Source: Zygnema cylindricum | Lineage: Eukaryota > Streptophyta > Zygnematophyceae > Zygnematales > Zygnemataceae | Assembly: GCA_037447655.1 (NCBI GenBank) | Contig: JBBHKE010000196.1 | Coordinates: 1 to 62,192, forward strand | DNA: 62,192 nucleotides | Reading direction: 5' to 3' | Made by a program: the position numbers and the translations under genes | The notes under the pieces: generated by a model | The model's input: only the letters and a program-made list of their open reading frames with translations | Databases searched by the model: none | Told to the model about the DNA's origin: nothing | In this document: one piece after another, positions 35,701-44,487 of the stretch | Position numbering within the stretch: position 1 is the stretch's first letter | Layout of the letters: each line of letters opens with the position of its first letter

Positions 35701-37431
35701 GCTTCCCATCCCAGCCTTAACCTCCAAAGTAGGTATTGCCCCTGTTTGTGACGGCCCTGAACCATTATTGTTTTTTCCAATTTGAGCGCTGGAGTGACCT
35801 ACCCTGTGCCCTACCTTCCCTGGACTACCTTCCCGAGCACTGTCTGTACTTCCACTCATGCTCCCAATTTTTGCTAAACTGACAGTCTTTTGTTGAAATC
35901 CCTCCTCCTTCCCTCCCTCCTGTCCTGGCTGATCTCGATGAACAACAAAATCTTCGGTATCTTCCCTTACACTTTGCTGCCCCTCTGGTGCAACCTCTTT
36001 GCTGTTATGATGTGACAGCTCCTTCGCCTTTGAAAATGCACTGTCCTTAGAAACAAGAGATAGTAGTCCTGATGATGACCTACGTGGTTTTGCAATTTCA
36101 CCATCCTTCTGGCTGGCTCCTCTCTCAGCCGGTCCCCCTTTTTCACCTCCAGATACCTTTACTGTAGGTAAACCTTCAGGTTCACTGCCTCCAATCACTC
36201 TTGCTATTTGCTTTTCTGACAGTACACTCTCTCCTTCCTCCTCCTCTTTCAGACTGACTTCTCCCCCCTGTTTTCCATCATCTGTCTCACCCATTCCAGC
36301 TCCTGCACCCGGGGCCTTACCTAACATACTCTCTCGCCATTTACTATCTTTCCCCTCACTTTCTTGCATGTCAATCTCAGTGCTCTTTCTCTCCCCAACT
36401 TTAGAAACAGTTGCACTTTGACTGTCATAACTGCCTTTCACAACCTCACTGCCTTTCAGTTCCCCTGCAGGAATCTTGCTATCCCCCTTGCCAGCTGTCC
36501 CTTCTTCCTGTACAGTTCCATTAAGACCCACACCATTTCTGTTCCTACCAGTGCTGAGACTCACCGTACTAGCTGCTGGAGGAGTAGACACTGGCCGACC
36601 ACCAGCAGGAGGAGAACCCTCACCAGTAGTTCCAAACTCTCCCTGTTTGCTATTAGTAAGTACTGCTCCTGATTTCTGTCCGGGACTCTGTCCCCCCGTT
36701 CCTTTGTTTCCTGGAATTCCTTCTGCTCCTGTACCGACATTCCCTGATGCAGCTACGCTTACTACCTCTCCTCCTTTGTCTCCTCCCTTCTCCTCCGCCA
36801 AAGTATCATCCACTCGTTTCTTCCAGATTTCGACCAATCGCCTAGACTTTCGCTGTATCTCCAAATTCCTATGACTCCGCAATTGGTTGACTGATTTCCC
36901 TATGTAACAAGACTTAAGAGCTTCCAAACCGACCGGAAGCCGGTCTAGAGCTCTCAAGAGCACACATACCAGATCCTCCACTAATGAGGCATCTCCATCG
37001 ACAGTTCCTTCCCCTCCACCACTACCCGCCTTACGCTTGTGAGCCTCCTGTAGCCATTCATCCAGCAAACGAAGGCCACCTTCCTTCAGAAACCGTTCCA
37101 AAGTGTCAAGCTCCTCTGTAGCTGCCAACAGAGAGACAAACGCTCCTCTTCTCCACGCTAACTCTACAAACTTCTTACCGCTATCACTCTGTGTCTCCCG
37201 CATCAGTTCTACCAGTTTTCCTGCAGCTTCTGGCCCTGCCAAACCTCCTTCTGATTTCTCTAGCTGAGAAGCATCGTCTGGCAAAGGAGTGAATCTTTCT
37301 AGGAAAGCTCGAGAAGCTTCTCCGATGCTCCCCGCTTCCTGCTCACTTCTCTCTCTTTTTCTTCCTCGACCAGTGCCATTACCTCCGGCGGAACCTTGTG
37401 AATCTTCTCCAGGAACATGTTTTCCAGCCAT
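29716..37431 (-). CDS. SUO: SUO-like nuclear protein with TFIIS-N (LW) domain and repeated D-L-N motifs
   Basis: A single open exon of 2571 residues from the ATG at 37429-37431 (MAGKHVPGEDSQ). The open frame extends 12 codons further without an ATG. Residues about 60-205 form a TFIIS N-terminal/LW-type helical domain ending SCYIGKSVNQLRSHRN, EIQRKSRRLVEIWKKRV, very close to plant SUO proteins, which act in the nucleus in microRNA-guided translational repression. Basic clusters GRGRKRER (21-28) and RPRKRK (about 1659) suggest nuclear import. Five D-L-N motifs follow: CFDLNLG about 1711, LDIDLN about 1821, LDLDLN about 1883, LDFDLN about 1983, LDLNSGPEG about 2428. Some fit the LxLxL/DLN form of EAR repression motifs. 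The tail is glycine-rich and ends GGGWR. The BAH domain present at the N-terminus of Arabidopsis SUO is not in this exon. It is longer than the roughly 1600-residue Arabidopsis protein. Confidence 0.85.
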   Translation of the reverse strand: MAGKHVPGEDSQGSAGGNGTGRGRKRERSEQEAGSIGEASRAFLERFTPLPDDASQLEKSEGGLAGPEAAGKLVELMRETQSDSGKKFVELAWRRGAFVSLLAATEELDTLERFLKEGGLRLLDEWLQEAHKRKAGSGGGEGTVDGDASLVEDLVCVLLRALDRLPVGLEALKSCYIGKSVNQLRSHRNLEIQRKSRRLVEIWKKRVDDTLAEEKGGDKGGEVVSVAASGNVGTGAEGIPGNKGTGGQSPGQKSGAVLTNSKQGEFGTTGEGSPPAGGRPVSTPPAASTVSLSTGRNRNGVGLNGTVQEEGTAGKGDSKIPAGELKGSEVVKGSYDSQSATVSKVGERKSTEIDMQESEGKDSKWRESMLGKAPGAGAGMGETDDGKQGGEVSLKEEEEGESVLSEKQIARVIGGSEPEGLPTVKVSGGEKGGPAERGASQKDGEIAKPRRSSSGLLSLVSKDSAFSKAKELSHHNSKEVAPEGQQSVREDTEDFVVHRDQPGQEGGKEEGFQQKTVSLAKIGSMSGSTDSAREGSPGKVGHRVGHSSAQIGKNNNGSGPSQTGAIPTLEVKAGMGSSKVGGGGREGSSGLSLDRPWATTEKNANEGQPGVEVSSAPLNRLVVRIPLGGRSPLRSQNLSEADKGRHSEGAKTDLRASPGRISRPSSTNRGDDWEIGRGKTKDILAVIAATGCTQGTGLDGGRLQRRLSGNLKGSLSGLKGDEGGKATQEDNSKIVTGRSGRSGLGDEVVGATTAKGRRGERGGSRNSASLRLAADGGLKGQGGNSQAEGKRAMDEGQCDGGEQMARAAEDLMSLLVEAAEAQRSAPIREEKVDISLRIVDSKEGGLNGEALETSGEELSRDSSPYQDGVGVRNNVISAERFGDEQSEGGDVKLVKQEDHEGNVTAERIGEAIDGTEESVAILGINPTSSGVSKHSKLKACEEEARVCASGQEGNSDLEVKKEMKKGVDVKIESDESLVGKTDISERDSQENPAREHGGPEVRQEAQGMKVEVRDLLGSLGREGEERQVRMGGRRDVKVVKDEEVKFGKNFLSLGERRAEEHVETVGTDEGRRASLGSAEDVMEMAIRVGKEVEKETGREREMPSSPDGESSGRVTVLDGGGLQERLGLGLALASSGNGGTGATIRRTRGSPWKNEPPPQDAYTFKDDSHESGEVESGSDRDEADDEVMQEAKEIQNSEEGQERFAGKGTTEDNQKGEKENNPNSHPQEGGGSRGAPMSTAGSPAVSVSGGFNLLNGTSSTFGLGVLGGGNDGSRTIEQSKRAPIGVDDSLYAHQGTGKMEGGVEGDGTDGSRQVPADGPGGGIPKPRAALSDSKVKGEHRKGSGSNQKKEAKNQKKRKGSMPGSGSGSTDGGVVHPRGVNDLGDSIRETEGAASSTPSGMKSKGRKQDGSGGGHSRAHKSKRSKTGSSGSKGGEGEEEGFAAEALVGGGKETPDGSTESRLKASATEFQTGMEVKSSEDIALRNENGVRNAELLRMNSRPEEQNKNSSKDVPVMSTQAGGATVVVSPNIMKGDEKEATAVEDRSNSSGQTPPPVEGLAVVDGRTVNSENTVASSVAHGVNISVLPGGSLRGLGHGKGYELERQTGGSGEERERPFCTEREAGGREGGSPSGGEAAMSTGGDSVGSRGRGLGERGGFEITNATRPRKRKAGKQKGSEELLSLEHSSEAQGTKGKPAVVGENEGRRDEKERVCFDLNLGMPEDFAASSGGGTQTEDMSERGFMGLSESGYPGGVSGIMQGSFGLGDRKVESGWRGPGPTSAFRPPEVCSPERSFNERKSTGNMGGGGGVEKQVGFEVKVSRPPLDIDLNFTDESAMEDAGMTFKSSHGSVPTGSGFVGVSLTNNVSGSLSGVVFHRELSGSEGLGRLDLDLNRMDPSEDTGAGLGPNTNFIGGGNTGGPSKPQYKSLMRSEGSPPRGSPGLSGAQFNSGPAMGASGNNNGSVPGLRSPSQSGAVSSGGRSSFRKVMLDFDLNDGPSLEDASNISANGGGAGGGGGSTFDLQNSMSQNLVARLASHGQARSSGHSGQGKEGGGGMGMLGVTGTQQQSQKAMGAGGALGGGGGGGGGGGGGGGIVVGGGIVGGGGGGGGGTNSGLNATFNPLTGLGAGGLSPSGALAAPLWLNPSVNSAFASSSPSPSFSGAVPPNSYFGGSYPGALNADVYRASLSASTSTFTTLPNHSKSSSLPSSLPTSGQSLPTGYPFSSALSTALASSSFPFASGAAFPSQSAAAAFFGNTFPGSYSSLTSPSPIAFNSGPAHGGALGGTLGGTLGGNLGGNLGGNLGGNLGGNLGGTLGGNLGRNLGGNLGGGGGGGVGGQASGPVPYGGSGNFPTSGSSFPASPDLSAMMAMAGASPGALANGLSKGATSSNSNLGVTSRGSTATGLGGGALGGVHSGGVSSSGGGGGGGGGGRPELDLNSGPEGPRDANFGRDRERDLGDGKPLRDERRMMGVPGLGGTLGVAAGLFGTSLGGLQGGGVGGGGMLGVPRSLDLGHGGGGGPSVATPEGTAWLVEQMRNYQQVASGGKRKETEGESSDLYTGSLKHHQSGAGSGGGWR
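30465..30615 (-). repeat. GGNLGGNLGG coding repeat in the SUO-like gene
   Basis: About a dozen tandem 12-base units coding G-G-N/T-L (residues about 2272-2322). Unit variants alternate Asn and Thr, with two arginine variants at the C-terminal side. Likely copy-number variable. Confidence 0.9.
31117..31211 (-). repeat. poly-glycine coding repeat in the SUO-like gene
   Basis: (TCC)n on the plus strand codes two glycine runs split by IVVGGGIVGG (residues about 2075-2105). Confidence 0.9.
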
Positions 37432-39165
37432 GTAAATTAAGACTATTCGCTTGTGATTAATAAACAAGAGGAAAAATATTCTTCGACCTTCAAAAATGCT
37501 TTGAATTGACTTTCTGGTCTGCGAGAAACAAAAGGTAAAGGCGATTATCGTTTCCTAACAAGAAACCTGTTCGTTCCATGGCCTGGTCCGCACTACGATC
37601 AACAAACACCATTGGCTATTTGCCATTCAACCATGGCTCCTCTCGCTTTGTTTTGCCCTACGGGGAGTCGGTCCACCAGCGTTCTGCCTGCGTAGTCAAG
37701 TGTGACTGCCAGTTTTGTTATTCTTGGGAAGGAAACCAAGTTTCTTGAAATTGACATGTGAACAGTTAGCTGTTCCCGTAAAACAAGGTGAAACTTGTAT
37801 TACGGTAAAACAAGCAAACAAAGTGCACTGCCCATCGTTACAGAACTGAATCTTGCAATTTTCGCCCTACGGACAAATGGTGAGAGCGGTGAGAGAGGAG
37901 GTTCGTAGTCTGTACCGTATTTGATAAGAGCAAATGTAAATTGTAACGGAGAGCCCTTGGTTAGCGCAAAAAGTCAAAGGACCAGCGAGCACGTTGCCTC
38001 CCAAACAAATAATTCGACCTTCACTTGTTCTTTAGGGTGGTGACTAACCAAATCTGAGTACGTGGAAGGTGTTCGATAGTGTCGGTTATGGTCTTCCAAA
38101 ATTTGACAGTCGTCAAATGGCACGATCCTCTTAAGGCCTGTTCTCCATTAGGCGGTCCCAGTAAACATGCGGATACGTCTATTTCTAGTGTTTACTGGCA
38201 CGGCCTTCCATTATGTCGTGCCAGTAGACATCGTTTCTCAATTATGATTGGCGCCACGTAGGTTAATTTTCAGATTCCTAAAATCTATAAATATTCTTCA
38301 AGCTGAAAATCTGTACATAATATTTGTACGGGCGGAGGAAGTTAATGATTCGTACGAAAATTTTGCGACCAGATTTTAATTTTGAAATTGAAAATCAAAA
38401 TTTCGAAACGAAATGTCAAAAAGGCGCCGCAAACTTTTAAGGTCAGCGGATGTCAGAAGGAGCGTGCAAAGATATTTCGGTCGACCTTCATACACCGTGG
38501 CGAAAGGCACATGGCGTGTACGACGTGCTCGATTCTCATCGCCTGTTCGTGGTGGATATTTTTTTTACTTTTCACGGGTACCAATGGTACGCGACCAGTG
38601 TGAAGAAACTCTCCTCGCCGAGAAGAGTCTCTTCAAACTGGACGATGTGCGTGATTGCCTCGCGAATCTAAAAAAGTGAAAAATCCAACGGTCGATACTT
38701 ACGCCTATAATATTGGAGCCATCCAGTAGACATGTTTCGTCATGTTTCGTCTAACAAAAAAAGAAAAATGGTACGAATCTGTACAAAGTAGTACGGCGTC
38801 CTGTAAATAACTCCACTTTTCCTCTAATGGAAGTTGACCCTAAATAAGGAAAATAAAAGGTATGAAAAAGTTGATGGAACGATGATATGGTTTATAAAGG
38901 TACACTTTATGTGTACTTTTAGTATCCCCAACAACGGCAGCTACGGTAACGAGCTACGGACACACTAGATAATGTCTGACTGATAAAAATAATTTGTGAT
39001 AGAACAAATTTAAGAAACCATTTTTCCAAAACTTCCAACATCGCCAAGGTGCACACCTAGGCAGTACACGCGGTTGCGTCTAAATTGTTGGAAATTGCTC
39101 CAATGGAGAAATGACTACTCCTCTCCGTTACCATTACTAAATATGACAATATTAACGGCGGGCTC
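37432..39165. other. 5' flank of the SUO-like gene
   Basis: Contains the promoter or upstream exons of the SUO-like gene. A pyrimidine-rich 3' splice site reading TTTGTTTCTCGCAG on the minus strand near 37525 could end a 5' intron; the frame stays open from there to the ATG, so an upstream coding exon cannot be excluded. No BAH-type sequence was recognised up to 39165. An inverted repeat TTACTGGCACG / CGTGCCAGTAG is at 38192-38227. Confidence 0.35.
38413..38679 (+). CDS. possible small basic protein, 88 residues, unrecognised
   Basis: MSKRRRKLLRSADVRR start; strongly basic first half, then a mixed second half ending LKK. A TATA-like CTATAAATATT lies at 38285-38295, about 120 bases upstream. 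The ATG sits after an A-rich leader. No family recognised and no second exon found. It may be a small gene or a chance frame within decayed transposon DNA. Confidence 0.25.
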   Translation: MSKRRRKLLRSADVRRSVQRYFGRPSYTVAKGTWRVRRARFSSPVRGGYFFYFSRVPMVRDQCEETLLAEKSLFKLDDVRDCLANLKK

Positions 39166-39170
39166 TATGT

Positions 39171-40154
39171 TGCAATTTTGTGTCCTCCATTGGACTACAA
39201 AATTCAAGAAGCCTCTAGATAATTATTAACTAACCCACTTTCAAAGGCAACCACTGCTACCCAAGCAGACAAGCAGACAATTTGACTGCACCCGTGTGCA
39301 GCCTAGACTCCCTTGAGTCCGTAGGAAAAAGAATCTCTATAAACGCCCAACCAGGCGATAAGTTATGAGGTAGTAAAAATGCCAATTTGTACAAACTCTC
39401 AAAGTGAGAGGTGATTGCCGACCAAAATTTACTAAGTCATGATTCCCTCTAAGAACTCCTATCTACTGAAGTACGAACCAATAAGATTATTGTACTGTAC
39501 CAAAAAGTACTTCTGTCGGTGTACCTTTTGTACGGCCTATGTACGACAAGGCTATTTAGCGGACGCGTGTCCACTTTTCACTCGTTCGTACGTTCCTCGG
39601 AATTCCCGCGACCGAATGTTATCTCTCCACGTGGCGCCAGTTCATGCCACGTCACAAAATGCCAAAGTGACCATTCCGGGATCTCGACGATGATGTGCGC
39701 CGTCGGATAGAATTTCGTATTTGATCTCAACTGTCGCAAAAAATATCTGATTCATTTGTTTCGTGCGGAATCATATTCATACTATATTTAATCCGCTCCA
39801 TGTACTTATGTCTATATTTCCGTTTATCAAAATAACTACCGTAACACTGTTTAAGTATTTATCAAACCCTATATACTCTAGCGAACTTCTACGACTGACC
39901 GGTTAGAGCTAACGGCTACGCCATGCTCTGCCGGTTTGGGGTTCGAGTCTTGCAGGACTCAACCTTTAGTTGAGAGTGACTCTTTAGTCGTGCACAAGTG
40001 GAGCTGAGGTAGCCATGGCTCCACTACTTTCTCTCTCTCTCTTTCAGTGACTACAACAAGTATGGGGGATGGAGAGAGAGAGGTGGAGACAGAATGCTTG
40101 CGCTTTCTTTACATTTTATCTACTTTAGACCTACAAAATACTTATTTTCAACAC
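39171..40154 (-). repeat. 3' LTR of the outer copia element (family A)
   Basis: 984 bp; minus strand begins TGTTGAAAATAAG and ends AATTGCA (TG..CA ends). A purine tract AATAAGGGGAG (plus 40155-40165 complement) abuts its start, the expected polypurine primer. Contains a CCAAT/TATA-like promoter zone around 39480-39560 and a GACTC..GAGTC stem near the R-U5 side at 39308-39321. Confidence 0.9.
39896..39962 (+). other. tRNA-like cassette in LTR (antisense to element)
   Basis: GACCGGTTAGAGC resembles the end of a tRNA D-arm/A-box, and GGGGTTCGAGTC (B-box GGTTCGAGTC at 39940-39949) a T-arm. Opposite strand to the retroelement. The matching copy in the split 5' LTR is at 46786-46830. Confidence 0.55.
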
Positions 40155-40166
40155 TCCCCTTATTTT

Positions 40167-40545
40167 CTAGTCTAGTTTTAAGTTTTCTTTCAACCCGCAT
40201 TTTTCCCTACAATATTTTATTTTAGGAGAGGGCACAGGTTTGGTCATCATGTCAGCCACCATTTCTTCATTAGGTCTATACACAAGATTCAAAATTCTAT
40301 ATTCAACTTTTTCTCTCACGAAGCTCAATCTTATGTCCATATGTCCGAGCCTTATATCTTTCAATGGTATTATCTGGGTTCCGTTTTAGTTTTAATACCC
40401 ATTTACAGCCAATAGGTTTTTCTGTCTGGAGGACAATATGCTAGCTCCGAAGTATTTGTTTCCATGATGGAAGCCATCTCATCATTTATGGCTATAATCC
40501 ATGTGTCCTTTTCTGGGATGTTCACTGCCTCTAAGTATGACTGAG
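40167..40545 (-). pseudogene. remnants of reverse transcriptase and RNase H
   Basis: The minus strand reads WIIAINDEMASIMETNTSEL (start of the copia RT domain), PPDRKTYW, then after KRNPDNTIERYKAR jumps directly to HMDIRLSFVREKVE and EEMVADMMTKPVP, the C-terminal end of RNase H. The catalytic YVDD part of RT and most of RNase H are missing: an internal deletion with its junction near 40355. Confidence 0.85.
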
Positions 40546-40777
40546 GCTAATCAGGATGAGATAAATTAGTTACCTTACGAGCAACTTGTTTCTCCTGTAT
40601 CCTTTTGCTGCTCCTTCTTCCTCCCTCAAACTCAGAGGCTGGAGTAGAGGGAAGTCTTGGGTTTCTCCTTACTGTCTCATCGTCTCCCCTATCTATGAAA
40701 GTCCGGTCTGGTTCCTCCACTTCTGTCTCCTCAAAGTCCATAGGAATATGTGAGGTATCCGGTAACTCTCCTATTTC

Positions 40778-41494
40778 TTAAATCTCCCTTGAATCTGCAA
40801 TCACCGTCTCACTCATGTCTTTTTCGGGAAAAACATAGTTTTCCTCACTTCCGGACTCAAACCTGATTCTTATCTTTTTGGTATATTTGAAGGGGTTAAT
40901 TGACTTTCCTTCATCCATGACAACTAGGTGTTTGACCAAAATGATATCTTGCTTTGCTAAGTCATAGACTCTATAACCCTTGACATCCTCATCGTATCCT
41001 ACAAAATATCCGGGTTTTCCCTTAGCATCAAGTTTCCAGGTTTTTCTTATCCGTATCAAGACTTTAAACTTGGCTACCGAATACTTTAAGGTGTGAGATA
41101 TATGGTTTCTTTCCCATCTCTCATAAAGTATCATTCCCTTTACAACTGAGGTAAAGACTCTATTCTTAATATAGTTGGCACAGTTCATGGCTTCTGCCCA
41201 AAATCTCTTTCCTATTTTCCTGTAAGCCAACATACTACATACAATATCTCCTAGTGTTCAATTCAATCTTTCAGCTACTCCATTTTGCTTTGGATTACGT
41301 GGTACAGTTTTCTGGTGCTGAACTCCCTCATCTCTCAGGTATTCCTCCAACTGGTTAGAGGTATATTCTCCCCCGTTATCACTCCTTATTCTTTTAATGG
41401 GGGTTCCATGCAACTTCTCACTCCTAGCTTTATATTCTTTGAAGTAAGTTGGTGTTTCAGACTGAGTTTTTAGGAAGTAGACTCTAGAATATCG
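40778..41494 (-). pseudogene. copia integrase, 3' part
   Basis: Two frames: IKRIRSDNGGEYTSNQLEEY with VPRNPKQNGVAERLN (catalytic D in SDNGGE and E in NGVAE), then RFWAEAMNCANYIKNR and PGYFVGYDEDVKGYRVYD. A frame break near 41240 separates them. The upstream part continues at 42668 beyond the solo LTR. Confidence 0.88.
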
Positions 41495-42667
41495 TGAAAC
41501 TCTGTGTGCTCCATTGCCCACAGAAATTGCAGATCCAAAAAAAGCTTATCTAGATAGTGTCGCCTCCAAGTTGATATATACCCAAATGATTGACCCCTTG
41601 ACAATCAAAGACCCATTATAGTTTCACCCCTGTGAAATAAGACTTTTTGTGTGCTCAGTTCCACCGCAGAATGCAAAGTTAGAATATGAGTTTTGGACAC
41701 ATTCACCCACTTTGAATTTCCCTTATAAATGCAGCCACCTTGGCAGGCAAAAACTCTGACCGACTACACCCCTGTTTAGCATGGACTCCCGTGAGTCTAC
41801 AACAAAAAGAATCACTGTAAATGGTCAAGTAAATTGATAGTTATGAATGGTCAAAGATGACCCATTTTGTACATGAGCTCTTTGAAGAGAGGCTGCTACC
41901 TACTAAATTTTCTAAGTCCTATCTCTCTCTAAAACTCTATCTACTGATGTACGGCACAAATCAAATTACTGTGTTGTACAGAAAAGTACATGTGCCGGTG
42001 TACTTTCTGTACGGCCATCGTACGACATGGCCAAAATGTCAACACGTGTCATATCGGATTTGTTCCCGTAATCTCCGGAGTTGCCGCAATTCAACGTTGT
42101 TGTGCCACGTGTCACATGACGTGGCGATGATAGTAAAACACCAAAAGTACATATTTTGTGATCGCGGCGCCTATCGTGGCCGTCCGATCAAAACCGGATA
42201 CAACTATAGTCGTTGAAAATATACGCGCGGTATTTGTTTCGTGTTCGAAACAAATGCGAGGTATCCGTTTCATATAGTACATTAAAATCGTACAAAAACA
42301 GTATCTATGCATTACGTATCTATATCCCGTTAAATGAACTAGTCTACGTGTAATATAATAAATATCTATCAAACCTCATATACCCTACCATTAATCCTAG
42401 ACCTATAGGTTAAGGCTACCGGCTAATTTGACGGACGGCAGGTACCCGGATCACATCCCGGGTGCGTCAAATATTTTAGGTAACTCTATCGAGATTTGCC
42501 TTCTTGTCCTCTTTGGACAGCCTAGGCAGCCATGGATCTAACTCCTCCTCAAGTCTTCAGTGACTGCGACAAGTGTGGGGACTTGAGTGAAGAGTTAGAG
42601 GCAAGTTGTCATTGTTTTGGCTTTTATTTTACAATCTCTAGACTTATAAAATACTTAATTTTCAACA
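41495..42667 (-). mobile_element. solo LTR (family A) inside integrase
   Basis: 1173 bp; minus strand TGTTGAAAATTAAG to GAGTTTCA. Flanked by TATCG (41490-41494) and TATCT (42668-42672), a 5-bp duplication with one change. Removing it and one duplication rejoins DDMSRY to SRVYFLK, restoring the integrase reading order. Contains the tRNA-like cassette on the plus strand at 42405-42470. Confidence 0.9.
42405..42470 (+). other. tRNA-like cassette in solo LTR
   Basis: CTATAGGTTAAGGCTACC (A-box-like) followed by ACCCGGATCACATCCCGGGT, a T-arm-like stem-loop. Antisense to the LTR. Confidence 0.5.
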
Positions 42668-43400
42668 TATCTAGACATGTCATCTGTAATTGTCAACATA
42701 TACCTCTTCCCTCCAACTGAGGGTACCCTTGCTGGTCCCCAGATATCTGTGTGGATCAAATCTAGTACCTTTTCTCCCCTATATGTTGCGGCTTAAGGGA
42801 AAGGAAGTCAGTGAGCTTTACCTTTCGGCACAGCCACTACAATCATTCACCATTTCATTATCACTAAATTGAATGCCTTCTACTACACCAAGTTTTTTCA
42901 TTTCCCTCAACCTATCAAAATGTACATGCCCCAATCGCTTATGCCAAATCATCAATTTTGGTACACCAACATAGTAAACATTCTTCTTTTCATTACCCCG
43001 GTTAAGCCTAAACATTCCTTGGCTTCCCTTGTATGCAGTGAAGTAAACTTCATCCCCATAATTAGCTGTAAAGACTCCCTTCCTAGTGAAGGTATCAAAC
43101 TCTTTGTCATCTAACACAGATGTAGAGACAATATTTTTACTCAGTTGAGGAATATAGAGAACATCTGAGAAAGTGAGTATAGAAGTCCTACCCTCCACTA
43201 AGACTTTCAAATCTATTCATCCCACTAGATCTGTAGTAACCACTCTCACATCCCCATACTCTATTTCTACAATATGGATTTTCCTTAGACTAGTGAAGAG
43301 GTCGTTGTCACGACACATATGCATGAATGCACCTCAATCGATGATCCATCTTTCCTGTGGAGCTTCTCTAATTGCTCCAAAGGCACACTTCTTTCTTTGA
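42668..43400 (-). pseudogene. protease, GAG-pre-integrase and integrase start of the outer copia element
   Basis: Minus strand: the protease active-site region reads WIID-stop-GAFMHMC, where the expected D-S-G has become D-stop-G (TGA). Then KVLVEGRTSILTFSDVLYIP, LSKNIVSTSVLDDKEFD, and WHKRLGHVHFDRL (the pre-integrase HxxxGH-type zinc binding), NDCSGCAER (CxxC). A frameshift follows near 42815; then VLDLIHTDIWGPARVPS and MLTITDDMSRY lead into the solo LTR. Confidence 0.88.
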
Positions 43401-44487
43401 GGGATCTCCTTTTCCTCCAAACTCTTGTAAAGAAGAAGCTCCCCATCCTGCTTAGATGACTCGTCCTCGGTTTCTCTTGTCACTTATGTGACCAAAAGTG
43501 CCTTTTTCTTTCCTCCAAAAGAACCCCCTCCATGGTTCTCTTGGAGCCTCAGCTCCAACAGCTTGACACAATATGCGATAAAGTGTCTCGACATTTTGCA
43601 AAAATGACAAAGACCCTTTGGGGGCCTTGGTCCTCCAGGCTGAACACTTTCTCCTTTACATGGGTTTTTCGGATTGTATCTCCACCTGTCCCCTCCGGTG
43701 GCTAGAGCTTCAACGCTCTTTCCTCCTCTCCTGATCTCAATCTTGTTCTTCTACACAAGTATCATGCGGACCACCGTATTCCACTTCTATGAACTATCAA
43801 TCATTTTCTTACTCGGTACACTATATTCTCATACTCGTCGGGTAACTTTATCATGAGAGTGTTAACTTTCACTTTCATTTTACCTGTCCATCCGGCACTC
43901 TCCATATCCATATACAAACAAGAAACATCATTAGAGTAGGCTAACATCTTTCCCCTTTTGTAAGTATAATTCCCAACTTTTGCTCTGCCAATTGGAGCTC
44001 TTGAATTTTACCAGCTCAATAGATCTCTATCAAACTCACCCACAACTCCTCGACCTTGTAAACATGAATATGGGGAGTTGTCAAAGCTTGAGTGAGGTGT
44101 CTCAGATTGAAGTTTTTGGCGTCCAAGTTGGTGTCTTCCCACATCTGGGTGTCGTTCTCCGCGGTTTTCACGATCGCGGCTCTAGGTGCCGTGGGAATCG
44201 AGCAATAAGAGTAGGAAGTGTCTCCTTTTCTTACCGTTTTTTGGACACAGTGCTATCCTCATTGTCATCCTCCTATGTTGTAGCAAATGCTGCTGCAAAA
44301 AACCTTATTCCAAAAAGCCCTGGTGGTGTTCCCTAAGGTGGATATTTCACTTGCCCGCTGACAATACCCCAGTATCGTTTTTTGAACAAAGCCCTTGTCA
44401 TCATGGCTTCTCAATAGATGAACCTAGATCCATTGAAGATGGGCACCTTAGAGAATGGGCCCATAACCTTCAATTCTCTGTCCTCCA
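43401..44487 (-). pseudogene. gag of the outer copia element
   Basis: Starts at the ATG 44487-44485 inside the LTR end: MEDRELKVMGPFSKVPIFNG, then WGIVSGQV. A zinc knuckle CHFCKMSRHFIAYC (CX2CX4HX4C, intact) lies near 43570-43615. Several stops and frameshifts between. Confidence 0.85.
44455..44467 (-). other. primer binding site, initiator tRNA-Met anticodon type
   Basis: GGTTATGGGCCCA on the minus strand directly abuts the end of the 5' LTR. It is complementary to the conserved TGGGCCCATAACC of eukaryotic initiator tRNA-Met (anticodon stem-loop), the same internal site used by Drosophila copia, which primes with a half-tRNA. Confidence 0.85.

Noticed and set aside
30345-36874. Long plus- and minus-strand frames overlapping the SUO-like gene
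   Set aside because: Shadows of a long low-complexity coding exon; no independent domain.
37432-37467. Longer SUO-like start 12 codons upstream
   Set aside because: The codon there is TTG; the first ATG is at 37429-37431 and gives a sensible N-terminus.
39896-39962. Functional tRNA gene
   Set aside because: Acceptor and D-arm pairing is incomplete and the sequence recurs at the same LTR position in many elements, so it is a tRNA-like part of the LTR.
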